The notes beneath the pieces were generated by a model, which saw only the letters and a list, made by a program, of their open reading frames with translations, did not search any database and had not been told where the DNA came from. Position numbers and translations under genes: made by a program. From F23-B02 sp963625685 (GTDB taxonomy: Bacteria; Bacillota; Clostridia; Oscillospirales; Oscillospiraceae), in contig CAVFTR010000009.1 in the NCBI GenBank assembly GCA_963625685.1, forward strand, positions 8,348-72,347: a stretch of 64,000 nucleotides of DNA, read 5' to 3'. Of this stretch, positions 44,195 to 51,290 are shown piece by piece. Positions within the stretch are counted from its first letter, which is position 1, and each line of letters opens with the position of its first letter.

Positions 44195-44897
44195 AGCAAT
44201 ACTGAAGATCAATGACCTCAAGGTCAATTACGGCGGCATCGAGGCCGTCAAGGGCATAAGCTTTGACGTTCCCGAGGGGCAGATAGTCACGCTTATCGGC
44301 GCAAACGGCGCGGGCAAGAGCTCGACCCTGCGCGCCATAGCGGGCCTTGTAAAGCCCTCCGGCGGCTCGATAGAGTTCAGGGGCGAGAGCATCACCGGCC
44401 TTGACCCGACCTCCATCGTCAAAAAAGGCATAACCCTCGTCCCCGAGGGCCGCAAGATATTCCCCGACCTCACGGTCGTTGAAAATCTCAAGATCGGCGC
44501 GTATCTGCGCAATGACGATCTGACCGACGACCTCAACTGGGTGTACGACCTGTTCCCGAGACTCAAGGAGCGCTCGTGGCAGGAGGGCGGCACGCTTTCC
44601 GGCGGCGAGCAGCAGATGCTCGCGGTCGGCCGGGCGCTCATGAGCCGTCCCCAGGTCATAATGATGGACGAGCCCTCCCTCGGCCTTGCGCCCATCATCG
44701 TGCGCGGTATCTTCGATATCATCAAGGAGATAAACAAGCGCGGCGTCACCGTCCTGCTTATCGAGCAGAACGCGAACATGGCGCTCAAGACGGCGCATAT
44801 CGGCTACGTCCTTGAGACCGGACGCCTCACGATGTCCGGCTCCGGCGAGGAGCTGCTTGCAAACGAGCAGGTAAAGGCCGCCTACCTCGGAACCTGA
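44187..44897 (+). CDS. livF: Branched-chain amino acid ABC transporter ATP-binding protein LivF
   Basis: 236 residues from the ATG at 44187. Walker A GANGAGKSSTLRA, signature LSGGEQQMLAVGRAL, Walker B VIMMDEPSLGLAP, H-loop IEQNANMAL. Last gene of the liv operon, closed by a strong terminator. Import of branched-chain amino acids would suit an amino-acid fermenter, but no degradative genes for them are adjacent. Confidence 0.95.
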   Translation: MSEAILKINDLKVNYGGIEAVKGISFDVPEGQIVTLIGANGAGKSSTLRAIAGLVKPSGGSIEFRGESITGLDPTSIVKKGITLVPEGRKIFPDLTVVENLKIGAYLRNDDLTDDLNWVYDLFPRLKERSWQEGGTLSGGEQQMLAVGRALMSRPQVIMMDEPSLGLAPIIVRGIFDIIKEINKRGVTVLLIEQNANMALKTAHIGYVLETGRLTMSGSGEELLANEQVKAAYLGT

Positions 44898-44915
44898 TAA
44901 AACATGAAATGTCTG

Positions 44916-44945
44916 AAAAAGACGCGCTGCGGCGCGTCTTTTTTT
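44916..44945 (+). terminator. Terminator of the liv operon
   Basis: AAAAAGACGCGC, TGCG loop, GCGCGTCTTTTTTT. Confidence 0.93.
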
Positions 44946-45013
44946 CGCTTTATGAAACATTTTTGCGCAGCGAAGCGTCATAATAACAAATAAAAGTGAG
45001 GGAGGTCGGAACG

Positions 45014-46735
45014 ATGAAAAAGCTTATTGCAGCTTCGCTGTGCATTGCCCTTGCGCTTGGCCTGTGCGCATGCCGGGTCCCGCAGAGCGCGGCGGGGGAC
45101 TACTCCGAGATCTTCGCGGCGATAAAGAAGTGTCAGAGCGAAAATCAGACTGCGATACGCAACGATGCCGCTGACTATGAGGTGGAAGCGTTCTCTCAGG
45201 CTCAGGACAGTCACTCGCAAACCAATGTGCAGACGGAAGGCATAGACGAGGGAGACCTTATCAAGACAGACGGAAGCTATATCTACTATCTCAACGGCAA
45301 GAGCGTCACGATCTATGAGGCGGCGGGAGAGAATAGCCGTAGGGCGGGCTCGGTGAAGCTCGGCGAGGATGTGTTTGCGTATAATATGTACGTCGAGGAC
45401 GGCGTTCTGGCGCTGATAGCGGGCTCCGGCGGAGCGTATGATTCAGACCGCCCGCGCACGACGGTGTATTACTACGACGTCTCCGACCCCGCGGACACAA
45501 GACTCACGGCATCAACAGGGCAGGACGGCTGGCTCACGACGAGCAGGCTATATGACGGAAGGCTGTATCTCGTAACGAGCTATTATGTAGAGGACGAGGC
45601 CGTGCGCTCAAGGCCCGAGACCTATGTCCCGCAGCTTTATCTCAACGGTGCATCCCGGCTTGCCGACGGCTCCTGCATAAGCACGATGCCCGAGCCCGGC
45701 TCGACCTGCTATACCGTTGCGGCGGCCTATGACATGAAAAGCGGCGCACTGGCGGCGCACAGAGCCGTCCTCGGCGCTGACGGCACGGTCTATATGAACA
45801 AAACGAGCCTGTATCTGAGCGCGTCGAGGGCAGAGCAGGAGACGCTCGGAAGCTATAAGGAGAGCGTGTACGACGTTTCCGAGTGCGCCGCCAGGCAGTA
45901 TACGGACATTATGAGGCTGAATGTCCCCGACCTGTCCGCGGCGGCCTCGGGAACGGTCGAGGGCTATCTCGACAGCCAGTTTTCCATGGACGAGTACAAG
46001 GGCGCCGTGCGCGTCGTAACTACCTCGACACCGAGCTACTGGAGCATATACACGGACGCCGAGCGCGAGCTTGAAAGCTGTAAATACGATAGCGAGCGCA
46101 GCGTGACCTCAAATAATCTGTATATTTTAGACGGGCAGCTGAACAAGCTTTCCTCGGTGGAGGGCCTTGCCGAGAACGAGAATGTGTACTCCGTGCGCTT
46201 TGACGAAGACTTTGTGTATTTCTGCACCTTCCGGCAGGTCGACCCGCTCTTTGCCGCCGACCTGTCCGACCCCAAAGCGCCCAGGATACTCAGCGAGCTG
46301 AAGATAAGCGGCTTTTCCGAATACCTGCACAAGTGGTCCGACGAGCGGCTCTTCGGTCTCGGCAGCGAAGCCGATGAGGACAGCGGCGTCAGCACGGGGC
46401 TCAAGCTCGTGATGTTCGACACCTCGGATAAGGCGGATGTCACGGTGAAAAACACACTGAACCTCTCCGAGGGCAGCTATACCTCCGCACTTTACGATCA
46501 CACGGCGCTGCTTATATCGCCCGAGCGCAATATCATAGGCTTCTGCGCGGACGACAGCTACCTGGTGTTTTCCTACAGCGACGAAAACGGCTTTGAAAAG
46601 CGCAGCGAGACGGCTCTTGGCGATGACGATGCGTCCATGCGCGCAGCATATGTCGGAAAATACGTCTATATTGTCTCCGGCAGCGGCCTGAGGGTACTGG
46701 ATATGGACAGCTGCGAGCTTGCAGCGACCGTTTGA
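45014..46735 (+). CDS. Secreted lipoprotein with beta-propeller domain (PF09826-like)
   Basis: 573 residues from the ATG at 45014, behind GAGGGAGG. Lipoprotein signal MKKLIAASLCIALALGLCAC (lipobox LCAC). After a short helical linker, the family signature NVQTEGIDEGDLIKTDG begins the propeller, followed by repeats such as YIYYLNGKSVTIYEA, VYYYDVSDPADT and VYSVRFDEDFVYFCTF. The family is common in Firmicutes and archaea and has no proven function. The C-terminus ends with the last blade (YIVSGSGLRVLDMDSCEL). Monocistronic, upstream of the feo operon. Confidence 0.85.
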   Translation: MKKLIAASLCIALALGLCACRVPQSAAGDYSEIFAAIKKCQSENQTAIRNDAADYEVEAFSQAQDSHSQTNVQTEGIDEGDLIKTDGSYIYYLNGKSVTIYEAAGENSRRAGSVKLGEDVFAYNMYVEDGVLALIAGSGGAYDSDRPRTTVYYYDVSDPADTRLTASTGQDGWLTTSRLYDGRLYLVTSYYVEDEAVRSRPETYVPQLYLNGASRLADGSCISTMPEPGSTCYTVAAAYDMKSGALAAHRAVLGADGTVYMNKTSLYLSASRAEQETLGSYKESVYDVSECAARQYTDIMRLNVPDLSAAASGTVEGYLDSQFSMDEYKGAVRVVTTSTPSYWSIYTDAERELESCKYDSERSVTSNNLYILDGQLNKLSSVEGLAENENVYSVRFDEDFVYFCTFRQVDPLFAADLSDPKAPRILSELKISGFSEYLHKWSDERLFGLGSEADEDSGVSTGLKLVMFDTSDKADVTVKNTLNLSEGSYTSALYDHTALLISPERNIIGFCADDSYLVFSYSDENGFEKRSETALGDDDASMRAAYVGKYVYIVSGSGLRVLDMDSCELAATV

Positions 46736-46738
46736 GCA

Positions 46739-46790
46739 TTGACAAAACCGCCGCGTCAGCGTAAACTAACATAAGTTAGATGAGCCTAAC
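46739..46790 (+). promoter_or_regulatory. feo promoter with DtxR/IdeR-type half-sites
   Basis: TTGACA (46739-46744), 17 bp, TAAACT (46762-46767). From the -10 onward there are three alternating half-sites: CTAAC (46766-46770), GTTAG (46775-46779) and CTAAC (46786-46790). The last two form the dyad GTTAG-N6-CTAAC, typical of iron-responsive DtxR-family repressors. Confidence 0.7.
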
Positions 46791-46817
46791 ACATTAGCTG
46801 CGCTGCGGAGGTTTTAT

Positions 46818-47051
46818 ATGACGCTTGATAAGCTGCCGATAGGCAAACCGGCAATGATACTCGAGGTCGGCGGAGAGGGAGACCTGAGATGCCATCTGCT
46901 CGACATGGGGCTGATACCGCACACCGAGGTGACGGTACGCAAGGTCGCGCCGCTCGGAGACCCCATGGAGCTGTATCTCAGGGGCTATACCATGACCCTG
47001 CGCAAGGAGGACGCCGCGCGCATAGAGGTCAGACCCGAGGAGGACATTTGA
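46818..47051 (+). CDS. feoA: Ferrous iron transport protein A
   Basis: 77 residues with an SH3-like fold: LDKLPIGKPAMILEV, HLLDMGLIPHTEVTV and the end YTMTLRKEDAARIEV. FeoA binds the cytoplasmic side of FeoB and is needed for Fe2+ uptake. GGAGG precedes the ATG by 7 nt. The stop lies 2 nt before the FeoB ATG, so translation is coupled. Confidence 0.95.
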   Translation: MTLDKLPIGKPAMILEVGGEGDLRCHLLDMGLIPHTEVTVRKVAPLGDPMELYLRGYTMTLRKEDAARIEVRPEEDI

Positions 47052-47053
47052 CC

Positions 47054-49063
47054 ATGCTCCTTGCTCTTGTCGGAAATCAGAACTGCGGAAAAACGACGCT
47101 TTTCAACCAGCTCACCGGCTCGAATCAGCACGTCGGAAATTTCCCCGGCGTCACGATAGAGCATAAGATCGGTCAGGTCATAGGCTGGAAAGACTATGAG
47201 CTCGTGGACCTGCCGGGCATCTACTCGATCCGTCCGTACTCCGGAGAGGAGAAGGTGACGCGGGACTTTATAATAGACCGCAGGCCGGACGCGATAATAA
47301 ACATCGTCGACGCGACGAATATAGAGCGCAATCTGTATCTCACGCTCCAGCTCATCGAGATGGGCAAGCCCATGGTGCTGGCGCTGAATATGATGGACGA
47401 GCTTCTGGGCAATCACGGCAGCGTGGATATACAGAAGCTGTCCGACAGACTGGGCATACCGGTCGTGCCGATAGCGGCGGCCAAAAACGACGGCGTAGAG
47501 GAGCTCATGCGCATCGTCGCCGAAACAGCCGAAAATGCGCACAGGCCGCGCAGGATAGACTTCTGCTCGGCAGGCCCCGTGCACCGCTGCATACATACCG
47601 TCAGCCACGTCGTCGAGGATCACGCCGAAAAGATAGGCGTTCCGCCGCGCTTTGCGGCGACCCGCGTCATCGAGGAGGATGCGGAGATCATCTCCGCCCT
47701 CAAGCTCAGCGAAAACGAGCTTGAGCTCGTAGGGCACGCGGTGCTCGAAATGGAAAACGAGGGCGGGCTGGACCGCAACGCGGCGCTTGCCGAGATGCGC
47801 TATCGCTTTATAGAGGCCGTGTGCTCGGAATGTGTGGTAAAGGCGCATGAGAGCAGGGAGATGCTGCGCAGCATAAGGATAGACAAGGTGCTCACGAACA
47901 GATACCTTGCCATACCTACCTTCATCGCCATCATGGCCTTCATATTCTGGATGACCTTCAGCGTGCTGGGCAAATGGCTGTCCGATCTTCTGGCGCTGGG
48001 CATCGACAGCGTGACGGCGCTTGCCGACAGAGCGCTGACGGCCTACGGCCTGAACCCCGTCGTGCACAGCCTTGTCATTGACGGCGTTTTTGCCGGCGTG
48101 GGCAGCATGCTCAGCTTCCTTCCGCTGATCGTCGTGCTGTTTTTCTTCCTCGCCATCCTTGAGGACACCGGCTACATGTCGCGCGTCGCCTTCGTCATGG
48201 ATAAGCTCCTGCGCCGCATAGGCCTGTCGGGCCGCAGCTTCGTCCCGATGCTCATCGGCTTCGGCTGCTCGGTGCCCGCTATCATGGCGACGCGCACGCT
48301 CTCGTCCGAGCGCGACCGCAAAATGACGATGCTGCTGATCCCCTTCATGAGCTGCTCGGCGAAGATACCCATTTACGCTGTGTTCACGGCGGCGTTTTTC
48401 CCGGATAACGGCGGCCTGGTCATGACCTGTCTGTATGTCTTCGGCATGCTCGTGGGCATAATAGCGGCGAAGATACTCAGCAAGACCGCGTTCACCGGAA
48501 AGCCCGTGCCATTTGTCATGGAGCTTCCGAACTACCGCATGCCGTCGCTGAAAACGGTGCTGCTGCTCATGTGGGAAAAGGCCTGGGACTTTATCCGCCG
48601 CGCCTTTACGGTCATATTCGCTGCGACTATCGTGATATGGTTTTTGCAGAACTTCGACGTTCGCCTCAACGTCGTAGGACAGGGCAGCGGCGACAGCCTG
48701 CTTGCCATTATCGGCACGTGGCTCGCGCCGGTATTTGCGCCACTCGGCTTTGGAGACTGGCGCGTCGCGACGGCGCTCGTCACCGGCCTCATGGCCAAGG
48801 AGGCGGTCATAAGCACGCTCGGCGTCCTCATGGGCGTCGGAGCAAATCTCGGCAGCGCGGCGCTCGGTACGCTATTCACGCTGCCGTCGGCGGTGAGCTT
48901 TCTTGTGTTCTGCCTGCTGTATACGCCCTGCGTGGCCGCTCTCGCGGCGCTCAGGCGCGAGCTCGGCAGCGGAGCGAAAACCGTGCTCGTCATGCTCTCG
49001 CAGTGCTGCGTGGCGTGGCTTGCGGCCTTCTGCGTGTATACGCTCATGGGAGTGATATTGTAA
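47054..49063 (+). CDS. feoB: Ferrous iron transporter FeoB
   Basis: 669 residues. The N-terminal G domain (G1 GNQNCGKTTLFN, G2 GVTIEHKIG, G3 DLPGIYSI, G4 NMMDE) is followed by a helical GDI region and a membrane domain of about ten helices with two Gate motifs (FLPLIVVLFFFLAILEDTGY and LLYTPCVAAL). It imports Fe2+, coupled to or regulated by GTP. GAGGAGG lies 10 nt before the chosen ATG; the upstream in-frame extension overlaps feoA and is rejected. Iron supply fits the many Fe-S enzymes in this window. Confidence 0.97.
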   Translation: MLLALVGNQNCGKTTLFNQLTGSNQHVGNFPGVTIEHKIGQVIGWKDYELVDLPGIYSIRPYSGEEKVTRDFIIDRRPDAIINIVDATNIERNLYLTLQLIEMGKPMVLALNMMDELLGNHGSVDIQKLSDRLGIPVVPIAAAKNDGVEELMRIVAETAENAHRPRRIDFCSAGPVHRCIHTVSHVVEDHAEKIGVPPRFAATRVIEEDAEIISALKLSENELELVGHAVLEMENEGGLDRNAALAEMRYRFIEAVCSECVVKAHESREMLRSIRIDKVLTNRYLAIPTFIAIMAFIFWMTFSVLGKWLSDLLALGIDSVTALADRALTAYGLNPVVHSLVIDGVFAGVGSMLSFLPLIVVLFFFLAILEDTGYMSRVAFVMDKLLRRIGLSGRSFVPMLIGFGCSVPAIMATRTLSSERDRKMTMLLIPFMSCSAKIPIYAVFTAAFFPDNGGLVMTCLYVFGMLVGIIAAKILSKTAFTGKPVPFVMELPNYRMPSLKTVLLLMWEKAWDFIRRAFTVIFAATIVIWFLQNFDVRLNVVGQGSGDSLLAIIGTWLAPVFAPLGFGDWRVATALVTGLMAKEAVISTLGVLMGVGANLGSAALGTLFTLPSAVSFLVFCLLYTPCVAALAALRRELGSGAKTVLVMLSQCCVAWLAAFCVYTLMGVIL

Positions 49064-49064
49064 A

Positions 49065-49202
49065 ATGGAGATCGTCATAATCGCGGTGCTCGCAATATGG
49101 CTCGTCCTCGCTCTGCGCAGCATGAAAAAGGGCGGAGGCTGCTGCGGCGGCAAATGCTCCGGCTGCTCGAAAGACTGCAAGGACTGCGATCATAAAAAAT
49201 GA
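49065..49202 (+). CDS. FeoB-associated Cys-rich membrane protein
   Basis: 45 residues, starting one base after the feoB stop: one hydrophobic helix (VIIAVLAIWLVLALRS, residues 4-19), then a Lys/Gly/Cys tail with seven Cys (GGCCGGKCSGCSKDCKDC). It belongs to the small family of Cys-rich proteins found after feoB in Clostridia, thought to assist FeoB in place of FeoC. Too short for many gene finders. Followed by a strong terminator. Confidence 0.85.
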   Translation: MEIVIIAVLAIWLVLALRSMKKGGGCCGGKCSGCSKDCKDCDHKK

Positions 49203-49229
49203 AGAGCGTGCGTCTTGCACGCTCTTTTT
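49202..49229 (+). terminator. Terminator of the feo operon
   Basis: AGAGCGTGC / GCACGCTCT stem followed by TTTTT. Confidence 0.9.
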
Positions 49230-49243
49230 GCGTGATTACTCTT

Positions 49244-49274
49244 GTATATTCCCCTATAAAACGGTCAACAATAG
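49244..49274 (+). promoter_or_regulatory. Possible forespore (sigma-F/G-type) promoter
   Basis: GTATA at 49244-49248 and GGTCAACAATA at 49263-49273, with a 14-bp spacer. It resembles forespore consensus only loosely, but the downstream gene is SpoIIQ-like. Confidence 0.35.
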
Positions 49275-49298
49275 GCATAGATAAAGGAGGTTTTATCT

Positions 49299-50003
49299 AT
49301 GCAGAACGAAAAAAGCGGCAGACTGGACAGGTTTTTTGCCGGCAAGGGCTTCTACATAGTCCTTGCGCTATGTGTGATCGTGATAGGAATATCGGCCTAC
49401 AGCCTCGAGAAGGAAGCGGATACGCCAACAGGCGGCCCGGACCCCGGCATGAGCGCCGCGAGGCAGACAGAGCGCCCCGAGGCAAGCTCGCAGCCGCCGG
49501 TGAGCACCGAGGCTCCGAAGCCCGTGGATGTGCCGGACGGGGAGGATATCGTCTCCGCCGGAACGATGAGCTCGGAGGATGTGTGGCCCGAGCAGACGGC
49601 GTGGCGGTGGCCGGTGTCGGGCGAGATCGAGCGCGGCTACAGCGTCGCGGCGCTCAGCTACGACGTAACGATGGCCGACTGGAGGACCCATGACGGCGTC
49701 GATATCCTCGCGCCCCAGGGCGAGCTGGTCGTCGCGGCGGGCGACGGCGAGGTCGTGAGCGTGACACAGGACGATCTGTACGGCACGACGGTCGTTATCG
49801 ACCATGGCAGCGGCATCAAAACGAGCTATTCAAATCTCGCCGAAACGCCGACAGTAGCCGCCGGAGACAGGGTGAAGAGCGGCGACGTCATAGGCTCTGT
49901 CGGCAAGACCGCGCTGTGCGAGATAGGGCAGGGCAGCCACATCCACTTTGCCATGAGCCGCGACGGTGAGAGCACCGACCCGACGGCCTATCTTCCGATA
50001 TGA
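49299..50003 (+). CDS. M23-family peptidase, SpoIIQ-like
   Basis: 234 residues: a cytoplasmic N-terminus, one membrane helix (FYIVLALCVIVIGISAYSL, residues 18-36), a Pro/Glu/Thr linker, then an M23 (LytM) domain. The metal ligands are in DWRTHDGVDILAP (HxxxD) and GSHIHFAMS (HxH), so it looks catalytically competent, unlike Bacillus SpoIIQ. The DWRTHDGVDI block is characteristic of SpoIIQ of Clostridia, which pairs with SpoIIIAH across the engulfment space. AAAGGAGG precedes the ATG. A vegetative cell-wall endopeptidase is the alternative. Confidence 0.82.
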   Translation: MQNEKSGRLDRFFAGKGFYIVLALCVIVIGISAYSLEKEADTPTGGPDPGMSAARQTERPEASSQPPVSTEAPKPVDVPDGEDIVSAGTMSSEDVWPEQTAWRWPVSGEIERGYSVAALSYDVTMADWRTHDGVDILAPQGELVVAAGDGEVVSVTQDDLYGTTVVIDHGSGIKTSYSNLAETPTVAAGDRVKSGDVIGSVGKTALCEIGQGSHIHFAMSRDGESTDPTAYLPI

Positions 50004-50029
50004 AATTTGAAGAAAAATAAAAAAATATG

Positions 50030-50058
50030 TTGACAATCCGGGCTGTGTCTTGTATAAT
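50030..50058 (+). promoter_or_regulatory. Sigma-A promoter of the tRNA-Met/tRNA-Glu genes
   Basis: TTGACA (50030-50035), 17 bp, TATAAT (50053-50058), 23 bp before the mature tRNA. Confidence 0.88.
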
Positions 50059-50080
50059 TCCAATTGCTCATTTGAGAAAT

Positions 50081-50157
50081 GGCGGCATAGCTCAGTTGGC
50101 TAGAGCATGCGGTTCATACCCGCAGTGTCCCCGGTTCGAATCCAGGTGCCGCTACCA
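50081..50157 (+). tRNA. tRNA-Met (elongator, anticodon CAT), CCA encoded
   Basis: 77-nt cloverleaf. The acceptor stem GGCGGCA/TGCCGCT has a G1-U72 pair. Anticodon stem TGCGG/CCGCA with loop TTCATAC. It lacks the initiator features (C1-A72 mismatch, three G-C pairs in the anticodon stem). The T-stem has a C-A mismatch (third pair). Elongator Met is preferred over lysidine-type Ile. Confidence 0.93.
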
Positions 50158-50159
50158 AG

Positions 50160-50187
50160 AAGGCGCAGATATTATTACCTGCGCCTT
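50160..50187 (+). other. Hairpin between tRNA-Met and tRNA-Glu
   Basis: AAGGCGCAG / CTGCGCCTT with a 10-nt loop and only a weak following T-run. Likely a processing or partial termination signal. Confidence 0.6.
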
Positions 50188-50193
50188 AATTTA

Positions 50194-50268
50194 GGCCCGT
50201 TGGTCAAGCGGTTAAGACACCGCCCTTTCACGGCGGTAACATGGGTTCGATTCCCGTACGGGTCACCA
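50194..50268 (+). tRNA. tRNA-Glu (anticodon TTC), CCA encoded
   Basis: 75 nt. Acceptor GGCCCGT/ACGGGTC (one G-U), anticodon stem CCGCC/GGCGG with loop CTTTCAC, T-arm GGG/CCC around TTCGATT, then A and CCA. Confidence 0.94.
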
Positions 50269-50307
50269 AAAAAGGCAGCCCCACCCTTCGGTGGGACTGC
50301 CTTTTTT
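50269..50307 (+). terminator. Terminator after tRNA-Glu
   Basis: GGCAG-CCCCACC-CTTC-GGTGGG-A-CTGCC hairpin between A and T6 tracts. Confidence 0.9.
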
Positions 50308-50343
50308 ATATCTAATGCGGGAATCGAAGGGAGCGGGAGTGAA

Positions 50344-50412
50344 TGACGTGCCGGCGGCACGTCAGAGCCGCGACCCGGCTCGCCCGCAGGCGAGGATTCC
50401 CGTACGGGTCAC
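50344..50412 (+). repeat. Short-hairpin array ending in a duplicated tRNA-Glu 3' end
   Basis: After the tRNA-Glu terminator lie a perfect palindrome (TGACGTGCC-GGC-GGCACGTCA, 50344-50364) and two small stems. Then comes an exact 18-nt copy (50395-50412) of tRNA-Glu positions 50249-50266, from GATTCCCG to the TCAC end. It is followed by a second terminator. The arrangement repeats that at tRNA-Pro. Confidence 0.75.
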
Positions 50413-50414
50413 AA

Positions 50415-50452
50415 AAAAAACACAGTCCACCGAGAGGCGGACTGTGTTTTTT
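50415..50452. terminator. Terminator after the tRNA-Glu relic, shared with the sortase gene
   Basis: AACACAGTCC / GGACTGTGTT stem with flanking A and T runs; also ends the sortase gene on the minus strand. Confidence 0.85.
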
Positions 50453-51195
50453 CATATCTTCCTTGCGACGACGATGAAGCGGCCGTCGTCGGTGTGGTAT
50501 GCGCAGGTGGAAAGCGTGAGCAGCTTGTCACCGGGGGAGAGCTCGGCATCAGTATCATAGAGCCTGTTCTCCTCGATGAATTTGACATATTCATCGAACT
50601 TTTCATCACTGCTGCCGGTGTACTCATAATATTTGAAGACATTTCCACCCCCCCCATTTTCTGACACGAGCGCGGTCTTTATCGCAGCTACTATCTCATA
50701 GCTCTGCTTTTCGTATATCGTGTCGAAGCTTATGAGCCTGTGCTGCCTGTAAAAATCCTCGCTGACATAGTACATGAGCGAGCCGAACATGGAATAGTCC
50801 TTCATGTTGTGTCCGTAGATTATGATGTTGTCGGACGAGAGGATATCGCAGTACTCGTCGACGAACAGGCAGCCGCGGTAGGAGTAGCTGCCGTAGAAGT
50901 CCGTGTGCAGATATTTGTCTATCTCGTCGGGGGCGTACATGACGACATTGTCTATCCCCGTGCCGTCTATCTTAAGCCAGCCTATGGTGTCGCTGTTTTC
51001 GGCGTAAAGCGCCTCGTATTCGGGCAGAACGTCGGGTATGCTCGCCGACGCCTCCGCGTTCTTTAAGGACTGGAGCCTGTCGCCGGTGCTTTTGCTGCGT
51101 ATACCGTCGACGGCATAGAAGGCGAGAAAGCCGACCGAGACTATCAGAGCTATCAAAGCGATCAGACGTATTATTCTGCGCGTCTTATCTTTCAT
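50452..51195 (-). CDS. srtB: Class B sortase
   Basis: 247 residues: an N-terminal membrane anchor (IIRLIALIALIVSVGFLAFYA, residues 8-28), then the sortase barrel. Catalytic set: His129 (IIYGHNM), Cys231 (LSTCAYH) and an Arg at 239 (DGRFIVVAR). GCLFVDEYCD and the Ser/Asp-rich insert support class B. It anchors secreted proteins to peptidoglycan by transpeptidation. Directly downstream of a gene for a sortase-type substrate on the same strand, so this is a dedicated pair. Confidence 0.95.
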   Translation of the reverse strand: MKDKTRRIIRLIALIALIVSVGFLAFYAVDGIRSKSTGDRLQSLKNAEASASIPDVLPEYEALYAENSDTIGWLKIDGTGIDNVVMYAPDEIDKYLHTDFYGSYSYRGCLFVDEYCDILSSDNIIIYGHNMKDYSMFGSLMYYVSEDFYRQHRLISFDTIYEKQSYEIVAAIKTALVSENGGGGNVFKYYEYTGSSDEKFDEYVKFIEENRLYDTDAELSPGDKLLTLSTCAYHTDDGRFIVVARKI

Positions 51196-51290
51196 CGTGT
51201 GTTCCTCGAAAAATGGAAAATAGGAGTGGCTTTCGCCACTCCTATTTTATATGCACTGCTGCAATAAGTCAACCGATCGCCCACATATGA

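Noticed and set aside
46889..47053. N-terminal extension of FeoB
   Set aside because: The 55 extra codons are the out-of-frame reading of feoA; the conserved FeoB start is the ATG at 47054 with GAGGAGG upstream.
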